Shown here piece by piece: positions 17,006-24,808 of a stretch of 64,000 bases of DNA. The notes under the pieces were generated by a model, which was not told the DNA's origin, did no database searches, and saw only the letters and a list, made by a program, of their open reading frames with translations. This stretch comes from JABSQH01 sp965230015. GTDB taxonomy: Bacteria > Actinomycetota > Acidimicrobiia > Acidimicrobiales > Ilumatobacteraceae. A program made the translations under genes and the position numbers. Location: NCBI GenBank assembly GCA_965230015.1, contig CBDDKF010000009.1:62001-126000 (forward strand), given 5' to 3'. The first letter of the stretch is position 1; the number at the start of each line of letters is the position of its first letter.

Positions 17006-17905
17006 CTACAGCACCTCGGGGAATGCCAGGTGCGCGGCGCCGAGCATCGGGCCGGTGGCGCCGAGGGCCTCGACGTGGCAGGGGATGGGGAGTTCGGCTT
17101 CGATGTCGGCGCCGAATAGGTCGTAGGCCGCTGCCAGTCCGCCGCCGATCACGATTGCGTCGAGCGCGAGCTCGTCCACGACGGGGCGGAGGAATCGACC
17201 GACCGCGGTGCCGTGTTCGCGGGCGACTGCCGCGAGTTCGGCCGACAGCGGGCGCGGTGCAAGGTGATCGGCAAGCAGCTCACGCTCGATTTCGTAGCGC
17301 GCCGCGAGCCCGCGCGCGGAAAGGACATCGTCGGCGCGTCCCTCGGGCGTCGACCGGCGGGCGAGCTTCTCCACCTCGAGGTCGCCGACCCACTGGATCA
17401 CTTCGCCCGCCGCGGTGAGGCATGCTCCAACCCCGGTTCCGAGCGTGACGGTCAGTACGCGGTCGAAACCACGACCGGCGCCGAACAGGGCCTCACCGAC
17501 TCCGGCCGCCTCGTTGTCGTGAACGAAACGGATCGGCAGGTCGTCGAGTGCTGGGATCGCAGCGCGCAGTGCGGCGCGTAGGTCGAGCCCGTAGATCGAC
17601 TCGTACTTGAACAGCCCGTGGATCAGCGCAGTGCCGGCGTCGATGTCGAACGGTCCCGGGAAGCCGATCGCCAGTCCGATCGGCGCCGGCCCAACGATGT
17701 CGAGCGCGGCCTCGACCGAGGCGGTCAGTTGGCCGATGATCGTGGCGCGGTCGCCGTCGGCGTGCGCCGGACGGGCATCGCAGAGCACGACCTGGGCATC
17801 GTTCGGCCCGGTCACCGCCACCGCACCGGCCTTGATCGATGTGCCGCCGACATCGAGGGTGGCGATGCTCGCGGTGGTCCCGGTGCTGGTGCCGGTGAGA
17901 GTCAC
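17006..17905 (-). CDS. ROK family sugar kinase
   Basis: 299 residues from GTG 17905. ASKHA-fold kinase: phosphate-1 motif TLDVGGTSIKAG near residue 17, GLAIGFPGPFD, catalytic Asp in FVHDNEAAGVGEALFGAG near residue 135, phosphate-2 VTLGTGVGACL, adenosine motif IVIGGGLAAAYDLF. The zinc motif C-x-C-G-x2-G-C-x-E found in many ROK glucokinases is absent; the region after the phosphate-2 motif reads QWVGDLEVEKLARRSTPEGR. This places it in the zinc-free group together with polyphosphate glucokinase-like proteins. A hexose substrate is likely but cannot be named. Divergent from thiolase. Confidence 0.9.
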   Translation of the reverse strand: MTLTGTSTGTTASIATLDVGGTSIKAGAVAVTGPNDAQVVLCDARPAHADGDRATIIGQLTASVEAALDIVGPAPIGLAIGFPGPFDIDAGTALIHGLFKYESIYGLDLRAALRAAIPALDDLPIRFVHDNEAAGVGEALFGAGRGFDRVLTVTLGTGVGACLTAAGEVIQWVGDLEVEKLARRSTPEGRADDVLSARGLAARYEIERELLADHLAPRPLSAELAAVAREHGTAVGRFLRPVVDELALDAIVIGGGLAAAYDLFGADIEAELPIPCHVEALGATGPMLGAAHLAFPEVL

Positions 17906-17977
17906 GGCGTCGACCGTACCCGCCGGTCGAGTCACCGGGTTGCAGCGCAGTGGGTCGTGATCGGTACCCTCGCCGGT

Positions 17978-19181
17978 ATGACCGAAGCAGTGATCGTTGC
18001 GACCGCGCGCAGCCCCATCGGACGGGCCAACAAGGGCTCGCTCGTCGACCTCCGACCCGACGACATGTCGGCCCAGATCGTCAAGGCGCTGATGGACAAG
18101 GTGCCCGAGGTGTCCGCCGACGACGTCGAGGACCTGATCATGGGCTGTGGCCAGCCAGCGGGCGAGGCCGGCTTCAACATCGGACGGATGGCCGCTGGGC
18201 TCGCAGGGCTTGACGACGTTCCCGGCGTGACCGTGAACCGTTACTGTTCGTCGAGTCTGCAGACGATCCGCATGGCGGCCCACGCAATCAAGGCTGGCGA
18301 GGGCGACTGCTTCATCGCGGCTGGTGTCGAGGCCGTCAGCCGCTACGGCAACGGCGCCGGCGACACCGCACCCAACCCGATCTTCAAGGGCCCGGGCGAG
18401 CGCACTGCGTTGCGCGCCGCCGGTGGCCAGCCCGAGTGGACTGCTCCCGACGGTCTGCCCGACTTCTACATTGCGATGGGCCAGACCGCCGAGAATGTGC
18501 GTGAGATCGAAACACGTCAGCCGCGAAGAGATGGACGAGTTCGGCGCGCGCAGTCAGCAACGCGCCGTGGCGGCCGTCGAGCGTGGCCACTTCGAGAACG
18601 AGATCACGCCGCTGACCCTGCCGGACGGCACCGTCGTGTCGACCGACGACGGCCCGCGCGCGGGCACCACGGTGGAGAAGCTCGCCGAGCTGAAGCCGGT
18701 GTTCCGCCCCGACGGCGAGATCACCGCGGGCAATGCCTGCCCCCTCAACGACGGCGCGGCGGCAGTGATGGTGATGAGCGACACCAAGGCCGCCCAACTG
18801 GGCCTGACCCCGCTGGCGCGCATCATCGCCTCGGGTGTGACCGGCCTGAACCCCGAGATCATGGGCCTCGGCCCGATCGGCGCCAGCCAGCAGGCGATGG
18901 AGCGGGCCGGCATGAGCGCCGACGACATCGACCTCGTCGAGATCAACGAGGCGTTCGCCGCCCAGGTGATCCCGTCGTACAAGACGCTCGGCTTCGAGCT
19001 CGACAAGGTCAACGTAAATGGTGGCGCCATCGCCCTCGGTCACCCGTTCGGCATGACCGGTGCCCGCATCATGACCAGCCTGATCAACAACCTGCAGTCC
19101 GAAGACAAGAGTGTTGGCCTCGAAACGATGTGCGTCGGTGGTGGTCAGGGCATGGCCATGATCATCGAGCGCCTCAGCTGA
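17978..19181 (+). pseudogene. Acetyl-CoA acetyltransferase (thiolase) with a one-base frame break
   Basis: Thiolase of fatty-acid beta-oxidation or acetoacetyl-CoA formation. The first part, from ATG 17978, holds VATARSPIGRANKG and the nucleophile cysteine in NRYCSSSLQ near residue 91. At 18510-18512 (AAA) the frame changes: before it the protein reads AMGQTAENVREIE, and after it, in the +1 frame, HVSREEMDEFGARSQQRA. Dropping one A restores a 400-residue protein with the normal spacing. The second part holds EINEAFAAQ, the base histidine in GGAIALGHPFGMTGAR, and the second cysteine in MCVGGGQGMA. Everything else is intact, so this is a very recent mutation or a sequencing error like that in the MFS gene. 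Confidence 0.9.
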
Positions 19182-19204
19182 GCGACCTGTAACGCTCGTC
19201 TCTG

Positions 19205-20151
19205 GGGGCCGCGCGGTTAGGTGACCATCCACCGGTTGAGGGTTGGCCCGTGGTGTTCTCGCGGGTGTCACCCAAACACACCCAACCGGGGAGGTCACCG
19301 CCCATGATGTACGCCCTTCAAGCACGTGTCCATGACCCAGTGTTCAGTTTCATCGAGGAGCTGATTCCTGCGCCACGGCCACACCCGCTGGGATGCCACC
19401 GACCTCGCACACCAAACCGTGTGGTGCTTCGTGGGCTGCTGATGCGACTGATCACCGGAGCGTCGTGGGAGACCATCGAGGTCGCCATGAACGGTGAGGT
19501 GTCCGACACGACGTTGCGCGCTCGTCGCGACGAGTGGATCGAAGCAGGGATCTTCTCCGCGCTGGTCGCGCATGCCATGAACGCCTACCAGCAGGTCATT
19601 GGCTACGACATGAACCACGTGTTCGTCGACGGCTGTAACAACGACGCCATATCCAGCCAGGGAACCGGCTTCAACCCTAAACACCCAGGTAAACAGGGAT
19701 GGAAGTTCGTCGTCGCAGTCGATGCTGCCGGTGTGCCGATGTCGTTCGCGATCGATGGAGCGAACCGTCAGGACTACCCAATGATGTTCACCGTTCTCGA
19801 CGAACTGCACATCCGTGACAAGACCCGCCTGGTCGGCACCCTGCACGCTGACCGCGGCTTCAACTACGCCTCAACACCAGGCCTACTGAACGACCGCTAC
19901 GGCATCGACGACTTCCGCGCCCCACCACGCAAGCAACCCGGCCAAGGACGCGTCAAACGGTGCCCATCGGGCCCACGATGGATCGTCGAAGCCACCAACG
20001 CCTGGCTCCGCAACTACCGCCAACTCGCCTACAACACCGACCGGCACACACACCACCGCCACGCCGCGTTCTCACTCGCCATCGCGCTGTTCATCGTCCA
20101 TCGAATCAGCAGCACCCATCACTCCAGCTGGCGCCCTATCCGCTGACCCCC
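19205..20151 (+). mobile_element. IS5-family-like insertion sequence, about 947 bp
   Basis: The ends are imperfect inverted repeats. Left GGGGCCGCGCGGTTAGG and right (complement) GGGGGTCAGCGGATAGG agree at most positions with one gap. A CTG trinucleotide on each side (19202-19204 and 20152-20154) is the probable target duplication. One transposase gene fills it. The insertion site is the centre of the recurrent palindrome. Confidence 0.87.
19304..20146 (+). CDS. IS5-family DDE transposase
   Basis: 280-residue transposase. Start at ATG 19304, preceded by a GGGGAGG ribosome site; upstream in-frame codons lie in the insertion-sequence end. The N-terminal part has the IS5-type helix-turn-helix region (RVVLRGLLMRLITGASWETIE, then DTTLRARRDEWIEAGIF). 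Catalytic residues: first Asp in VFVDGCNND near residue 107, second in GTLHADRGFNY near residue 184, and Glu in RWIVEATNAWLRNYRQLA near residue 230 with the conserved R/Y spacing of the IS5 group. The frame is intact, so it may be active. Confidence 0.92.
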   Translation: MMYALQARVHDPVFSFIEELIPAPRPHPLGCHRPRTPNRVVLRGLLMRLITGASWETIEVAMNGEVSDTTLRARRDEWIEAGIFSALVAHAMNAYQQVIGYDMNHVFVDGCNNDAISSQGTGFNPKHPGKQGWKFVVAVDAAGVPMSFAIDGANRQDYPMMFTVLDELHIRDKTRLVGTLHADRGFNYASTPGLLNDRYGIDDFRAPPRKQPGQGRVKRCPSGPRWIVEATNAWLRNYRQLAYNTDRHTHHRHAAFSLAIALFIVHRISSTHHSSWRPIR

Positions 20152-20188
20152 CTGAGACGATCGTTACAACCGGGGGTTACGAAGTGGT

Positions 20189-20217
20189 GCGGGCTGCTCG
20201 CTGGTCGAGCAGCCCGC
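20189..20217. terminator. Hairpin terminator before the minus-strand gene end
   Basis: Perfect 12-bp stem GCGGGCTGCTCG / CGAGCAGCCCGC with loop CTGGT, two bases beyond the TAG stop at 20219-20221. Ends the reverse-strand transcript of the two genes that follow. Confidence 0.8.
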
Positions 20218-20218
20218 T

Positions 20219-20683
20219 CTACAGCACTTCCCAGCGGTTGGGGCGGTCGGCGCGCACTTCGATGGCACCGATCTCGTGCGCGCAGCGCAACGCCCGCAGC
20301 ACGTACTGCTCGCCGCCGCTCGACAGCTCGGCGATCACGTAGCCCTCGCTCGAGTCGCGCACGCCCGTACCGATCGAGTGCAGCGAAGCGATCTGCAGGC
20401 CAGCGGTTTCCGCCTCGGCGCGCCACAGGTTGACCAGCGCTTGGCGCAGCGACGGATCATCGAGCAGATCGTCGCCGGCGAGAGTGAGAGTGACGTTGCC
20501 GACGTGCACGGGCTCGAGCTTGTCGAGCGGGATCACGTTGCCGCCGAGTTCGTCGTCGAGGAGTACCTCGACCGGCCCGTCGTCGTTGGTGACGTTGCCG
20601 ATCCAGCCATACCGCACCAGCGGCAACCCGTCGTCGCCGGTGGTGGCGTAGCGGATTCGGTCGCCGTGACTGAACACCGTCAC
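20219..20683 (-). CDS. Conserved-looking hypothetical protein
   Basis: 154 residues from GTG 20683, which overlaps the serine hydrolase stop by four bases (GTGA). The N-terminal half resembles a small SH3/KOW-like barrel (FSHGDRIRYATTGDDGLPLVRYGWIGNV, VEVLLDDELGGNVIPLDKLEPV); the C-terminal half is helical (QALVNLWRAEAETAGLQIASL) followed by strands. Soluble, with no signal. No family is recognised. Tight coupling suggests it is made together with the hydrolase. Confidence 0.7.
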   Translation of the reverse strand: MTVFSHGDRIRYATTGDDGLPLVRYGWIGNVTNDDGPVEVLLDDELGGNVIPLDKLEPVHVGNVTLTLAGDDLLDDPSLRQALVNLWRAEAETAGLQIASLHSIGTGVRDSSEGYVIAELSSGGEQYVLRALRCAHEIGAIEVRADRPNRWEVL

Positions 20684-21519
20684 GTGCTGCGACCTCCGGC
20701 CGACCCGTATGTAGCGAGTGCGGCGTCGGACAGTTCGGGCCACCGTTGCAGCGCGGTGCTGCCCCACTCGTCGAAGGGGCGATCGGTGAGGGCGACCACG
20801 GCGACGTCGGCGGCGGGGTCGCGCCACATCATCGTGCCGGCCCCACCGAAGTGACCGTAGGTAGTGGGCGCGTTGGCCAACCCCGTCCAGTGCGGCTGCT
20901 TGTCCCCGCGGATTTCGAAGCCGAGCCCCCAGGGGCACCTCTCGAAGCGACCCACGCCCGGAACGATACCGCTCAACCCGGGGTACTGCGTCCGAATCGC
21001 GTCGGCCGCCGTGTCGGGGGTGATCAACGACGGCGCACGCGTTTCGCGCAGAAACGCGACGAGGTCGTCGACCGAGGTGCGCAAGCCATGGGCGGGCGAC
21101 CCGACGAGCTCGCTTTCGGTCATTCCCAGCGGCCACAGCACCGCGTCGTGGAGGTACTGCGCAAACGGCATCTCTGCAGCTGCAGCGACGGCGTCGGCGG
21201 CGAGCTCGATGCCGCCGTTGGAGTAGGTGCGCGTGCGCTCGATCGGAGCGATCGGTTCGTGCCCGTTGAACGGATACCCGCCTGCATGAGCGAGGAGGTG
21301 GCGGAGGGTGCAACCGGGTTGGCCGATCGGCGTATCGAGCGTGATCACACCTTCTTCGACGGCGACGAGCATCGCCCATGCGCTGACCGGTTTGGCCAAC
21401 GAGGCCACGCGGAACTGCTGGTTGGTCGGTCCGGTCCGTTCGACGACTCGATCGCCGTCGACGATGGCCGCGGCGACGGTCGGCACCGGCCAGGTCGCGG
21501 TGAAATCGAGCACGCCCAT
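20680..21519 (-). CDS. Serine hydrolase, beta-lactamase class C-like
   Basis: 279 residues. Penicillin-binding-protein-like fold: catalytic SLAK motif in QFRVASLAKPVSAWAM near residue 40, second motif Y-x-N in RTYSNGGIELAADAV near residue 98, and third motif HFGGAGT near residue 229 in place of K-T-G. Other family marks: LRHLLAHAGGYPF and PLGMTESEL. No signal peptide is visible, so it is probably cytoplasmic like many actinobacterial esterase/EstB relatives. The substrate is unknown. Confidence 0.88.
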   Translation of the reverse strand: MGVLDFTATWPVPTVAAAIVDGDRVVERTGPTNQQFRVASLAKPVSAWAMLVAVEEGVITLDTPIGQPGCTLRHLLAHAGGYPFNGHEPIAPIERTRTYSNGGIELAADAVAAAAEMPFAQYLHDAVLWPLGMTESELVGSPAHGLRTSVDDLVAFLRETRAPSLITPDTAADAIRTQYPGLSGIVPGVGRFERCPWGLGFEIRGDKQPHWTGLANAPTTYGHFGGAGTMMWRDPAADVAVVALTDRPFDEWGSTALQRWPELSDAALATYGSAGGRST

Positions 21520-21537
21520 CGCCGCGAGTTGGTCGGC

Positions 21538-22896
21538 TCAGGTGAAGTCGCGCAGCAGCTCGGCGACGTGGAATGCGAGGTCGACGCTTTGGCGAGCGTT
21601 GAGTCGCGGGTCGCACACCGTTTCGTAGCGGTGGTCGAGGTCGGTGTCGACGAGCTGGTCGCCCCCACCCAGACACTCGGTGACGTCTTCGCCGGTGAGT
21701 TCCACGTGCAGACCGCCGGGCCACGTGCCCTCGGCGCGGTGGGCGCGGACGAAGCCGCCGATTTCGCGCACGACGTCGTCGAAGTGCCGTGTTTTGCGGC
21801 CGCCCGGCGCCGTGAAGGTGTTGCCGTGCATCGGGTCGCACGACCACACGACGGGATGCCCCGACTCGCGTACTGCACGCAACAGTGGGGGGAGCGCGTC
21901 GTCGATGTTGTCGGCACCCATGCGGGTGATCAGGGTGAGCTTGCCCGGGATGCGCGAGGGATTGAGTCGTTCGCAGAGTTCGAGGGCCTCGTCGACGGTG
22001 CTCGTCGGGCCCAACTTGCAGCCGATCGGGTTGGCCACGCCGCGCAGGAACTCCACATGGGCGCCGTCGAGCTCGCGGGTGCGCTCGCCGATCCACAACA
22101 TGTGCGCCGAGCAGTCGACCCATGCACCGGTGAGGGTGTCGACGCGGGTGAGCGCTTCCTCGTAGCCGAGGATCAGCGCCTCGTGGCTGGTGAACACGTC
22201 GACCTCGGAGAGGTTGGGGTTCGACTCGGTGTCGACGCCGCAGGCGCGCATGAATGCCAAGGCACGGTCGATCTCGTTGGCGAGTGACTGGTAGCGCTGA
22301 CCCTCGGGGCTCGACGACACGAACTCTTGGGTCCAGGCATGCACGCGTGAGAGGTCGGCGAACCCGCCTTTGGTGAATGCCCGCAGCAGGTTCAGCGTGG
22401 ACGCGGACTGGTGGTAGGCCTGCACGAGCCGCTGCGGGTCGGCTTGGCGGGCGGCTTCGGTGGTGGTCGGATCGTTGACGATGTACCCACGGAACGAGGG
22501 AATCTCGGCGTCGCCCACCTGTTCGACCGGCGAGCTGCGCGGCTTGGCGAACTGCCCGGCGATCCGGCCGACCTTCACGATCGGTACCCCGGCGCTGTAG
22601 GTCAGCACGACCGCCATCTGGAGGATCACGCGCAGCTTCTCGCGGATCAGATCGGCCGAGAAGTCCTCGAAGCTCTCGGCGCAGTCGCCGGCCTGGAGCA
22701 GGAATGCGTTGCCGCTGGCCACTCGTGCCAGCTCGTGTTGCAGCGAACGCGCCTCGCCGGCAAACACCAAGGGCGGCAGTGCGGAGATCTGCTTGAGGGC
22801 TTGGTCGAGTGCGGCCGCGTCTGGCCAGTCGGGTTGCTGTCCTGCTGGGAACTCGCGCCACGACGCGGGTGACCACTCGGTTCTCGCTGGGGACAT
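21538..22896 (-). CDS. aroG: 3-deoxy-7-phosphoheptulonate synthase, class II
   Basis: First enzyme of the shikimate pathway: phosphoenolpyruvate plus erythrose 4-phosphate gives DAHP. 452 residues, the size of the Mycobacterium AroG class II enzyme. Motifs: LQAGDCAESFEDF (metal-binding Cys) near residue 70, KVGRIAGQFAKPRSSP, SHEALILGYEEALTR, HMLWIGERTR, ANPIGCKLGP, RMGADNIDDALPPLL, DPMHGNTFTAPGGRKTR (metal His) and HVELTGEDVTECLGG. The N-terminal WSPASWREFPAGQQPDWPD is typical. Stop 19 bases before the hydrolase start, so all three reverse-strand genes may be one transcript. Confidence 0.95.
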   Translation of the reverse strand: MSPARTEWSPASWREFPAGQQPDWPDAAALDQALKQISALPPLVFAGEARSLQHELARVASGNAFLLQAGDCAESFEDFSADLIREKLRVILQMAVVLTYSAGVPIVKVGRIAGQFAKPRSSPVEQVGDAEIPSFRGYIVNDPTTTEAARQADPQRLVQAYHQSASTLNLLRAFTKGGFADLSRVHAWTQEFVSSSPEGQRYQSLANEIDRALAFMRACGVDTESNPNLSEVDVFTSHEALILGYEEALTRVDTLTGAWVDCSAHMLWIGERTRELDGAHVEFLRGVANPIGCKLGPTSTVDEALELCERLNPSRIPGKLTLITRMGADNIDDALPPLLRAVRESGHPVVWSCDPMHGNTFTAPGGRKTRHFDDVVREIGGFVRAHRAEGTWPGGLHVELTGEDVTECLGGGDQLVDTDLDHRYETVCDPRLNARQSVDLAFHVAELLRDFT

Positions 22897-22923
22897 ACCA
22901 CCAGGTTATCGGCGGGCAAAACG

Positions 22924-22955
22924 AGAGCGGGGCCCCGTTTCCGGGGCCCCGCTCT
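22924..22955 (-). terminator. Strong terminator after the sigma factor gene
   Basis: Perfect 14-bp GC-rich stem AGAGCGGGGCCCCG with loop TTTC, between the sigma gene stop (23012) and the DAHP synthase start (22896). On the minus strand it is followed by a T-rich stretch. Confidence 0.85.
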
Positions 22956-23011
22956 GCGTTGTTCAGTTGATGGTGACGCTGGGCCGGGATGACCAACCAG
23001 CGTCGACGTGA

Positions 23012-23839
23012 TCAGACGGCGAGGATCCGCTCGGCGTCGTCGCGCAGACCAGCGACGGCCCGGCTGACGAGCCGACGGGCGGCCTCGGCGGTGACACCGA
23101 GTTGCTCGCCGACCTCGCGGAAGCTCTTGCGCTCGCCGTCGACGAGTCCGAAGCGGGACTCGACGGCGAACCGCGCCCGGCTGTCGAGCGTGCCGAGCAG
23201 CTCGTCGAGCAGGTCGCTGTCGACCAGCGTCATCACGTGGTCTTCCGGCGTGGCATCGCCGTTGGCCATGAGGTCGCCGAGGGTGGCATCGCCGTCGTCG
23301 CCGACGGTCTTGTCGAGGCTTACCGGGGTGGTCAGGCGGTGCAGCTCGGCGTTGGCCTGGTCGAGCGTTTCACCGTCGCCGGAGGCCTGACGCAGCGCGG
23401 CGCGCAGGCTGGCGGAGCGATCGCCCGGGATACGGATGAGGCTCGCCTTCTGGTCGAGTGCACGGCCGATGGCCTGGCGGATCCAGAAGGTGGCGTAGGT
23501 CGAGAACTTGAAGCCGCGCCGCCAGTCGAACTTGTCGACGGCGTGCTCGAGTCCGAGGTTGCCCTCTTGGATGAGGTCGAGCAGGTCCATGCCCTGGGGC
23601 AGGGGGTAGCGGCGGGCGATCGAGACGACGAGGCGGAGGTTGGAGCGGATGAACCGGTCCTTGGCGTTGGCAGCAGCAGCGACCTTGGCCTTGAGGGCGG
23701 CACTGCGCTTGCCGTTGTCGAGCTGTTCCTGAGCCTCGCGGCCGGCCTCGATCACGCGGCTGAGTTCGCGCTCGTCTTCGGCGGTGAGCAGGGGCACCTT
23801 GCCGATGTCGTTGAGGTAGAGACCGATGGAATCATTCAT
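23012..23839 (-). CDS. RNA polymerase sigma-70 factor, RpoD-related (group 2)
   Basis: 275 residues from ATG 23839. Region 1.2 SIGLYLNDIGKVPLLTAEDE; region 2 AKDRFIRSNLRLVVSIARRY, MDLLDLIQEGNLGLEHAVDKFD and RGFKFSTYATFWIRQAIGRAL (the -10 recognition helix); short region 3; region 4 LDSRARFAVESRFGLVDGERKSFREVGEQLGVTAEAARRLVSRAV. Length and region 1.2 without 1.1 place it with non-essential group 2 factors (HrdD/SigB-like). The -10-binding residues equal those of the main sigma, so it should read standard promoters. The upstream 380-base gap probably holds its promoter. Confidence 0.93.
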   Translation of the reverse strand: MNDSIGLYLNDIGKVPLLTAEDERELSRVIEAGREAQEQLDNGKRSAALKAKVAAAANAKDRFIRSNLRLVVSIARRYPLPQGMDLLDLIQEGNLGLEHAVDKFDWRRGFKFSTYATFWIRQAIGRALDQKASLIRIPGDRSASLRAALRQASGDGETLDQANAELHRLTTPVSLDKTVGDDGDATLGDLMANGDATPEDHVMTLVDSDLLDELLGTLDSRARFAVESRFGLVDGERKSFREVGEQLGVTAEAARRLVSRAVAGLRDDAERILAV

Positions 23840-24223
23840 GATGTTCTGTACAACCGTTCGTGAGTGAGCGAAGATTCCGCTCGTGTGGTGTGTCGTTGGA
23901 CACACCTGTGGTGGTTCCTAGGTGCTGTCGAAGTGGTTTCCGTGATGCTGGCTCGGCGCGGTGGCGAATGGCGACGGTGCGCGGGGTGTGCCGTGTGGTA
24001 TCGGCAGAAGGGTCCGCTGACGAGGGGTTTTGCCACAAACCGCCCGGGCCGAGCCGAGTCGATGTGATGTTGTTGGAGGGTATTCGGCGCCGAGGGGCGC
24101 TGTGGATGGGGAGCTTTGAACAGTACTACACCTGTCAAGTTCCCTGGGATCGGGGTGCCCGGTTTCGCAAACGTTGCGCATATCGTGGTCGTTCGTGCCC
24201 AAAACCGCCGTCCGTCGCCTGCG
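23840..24223. other. Intergenic region between sigma factor and nadD
   Basis: About 380 bases between divergent genes. No credible gene; short open frames in all directions. It must carry the promoters of both transcripts, but no clear -35/-10 pair stands out. Confidence 0.5.
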
Positions 24224-24808
24224 ATGACACGGATTGGGCTGTTCGGGGGAACGTTCGACCCGCCCCACGTCGGTCACCTGGTGACTGCGGTCAATGTGCG
24301 TCACGCGCTACAACTCGACGTCGTGATGCTGATGGTGGCCAACGTGCCGTGGCAAAAGGAAGGGTCTCGTCACATCACGCCTGCCCTCGATCGGCTGGCG
24401 ATGGTCGACGCCGCGGTGCGCGACGTGCCGGGGCTGCAACCCGGCCGGCACGAGATCGACCACGGGGGCAACAGCTACACCGCCGACACCCTCGACGCGC
24501 TCGGCAAGGAGTACGCCGACGCCGAGCTGTTCACGATCGTCGGCGACGATGCCGCGGCGGGTCTGCGCACGTGGTCGCGGTCGGATGAGGTGGTGGCGTC
24601 GTCGTCGCTCGTGGTGGTCGACCGTCCCGGCGAGCCCGTCGTGCTCGACGACGACATCGACTGGATCCGGGTGGAGGTGCCGCGGCTTGAAGTGTCGAGC
24701 ACCGATCTGCGGGCGCGTTTCTCCGACGGTCGGCCGCTCGACTATCTCGTGACCGAGCCGGTGCTCGACGTGATCCGCGATCGGCGCCTGTACGAGATCG
24801 CCGAATGA
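24224..24808 (+). CDS. nadD: Nicotinate-nucleotide adenylyltransferase
   Basis: Joins ATP and nicotinate mononucleotide in NAD synthesis. 194 residues from ATG 24224, chosen because the GGTFDPPHVGH nucleotide-binding motif then sits at residues 8-18 as in the family; upstream codons are not conserved in type. Further marks: PWQKEGSRHITPALDRLAMVDAA, DHGGNSYTADTLDALGKEY, FTIVGDDAAAGLRTWSRSDEV, and VSSTDLRARFSDGRPLDYLV (the ISS-T-x2-R motif). The stop overlaps the next ATG (ATGA). Order nadD, membrane protein, rsfS is common in actinobacteria. Confidence 0.95.
   Translation: MTRIGLFGGTFDPPHVGHLVTAVNVRHALQLDVVMLMVANVPWQKEGSRHITPALDRLAMVDAAVRDVPGLQPGRHEIDHGGNSYTADTLDALGKEYADAELFTIVGDDAAAGLRTWSRSDEVVASSSLVVVDRPGEPVVLDDDIDWIRVEVPRLEVSSTDLRARFSDGRPLDYLVTEPVLDVIRDRRLYEIAE

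Larger units (their letters stand above)
19188..20168. repeat. Recurrent palindrome, copy 3, split by an insertion sequence
   Basis: Left half TGTAACGCTCGTCTCTG (19188-19204) and right half CTGAGACGATCGTTACA (20152-20168) flank the insertion sequence. Joining them with one copy of the duplicated CTG rebuilds the 31-bp palindrome seen at 13312. It lies after the thiolase stop, as the other copies lie after gene ends. Confidence 0.85.

Noticed and set aside
20219..22996. One 925-codon reverse frame covering three genes
   Set aside because: Only its last 154 codons are coding. The rest is out of frame with the serine hydrolase and DAHP synthase, which are clearly recognised.
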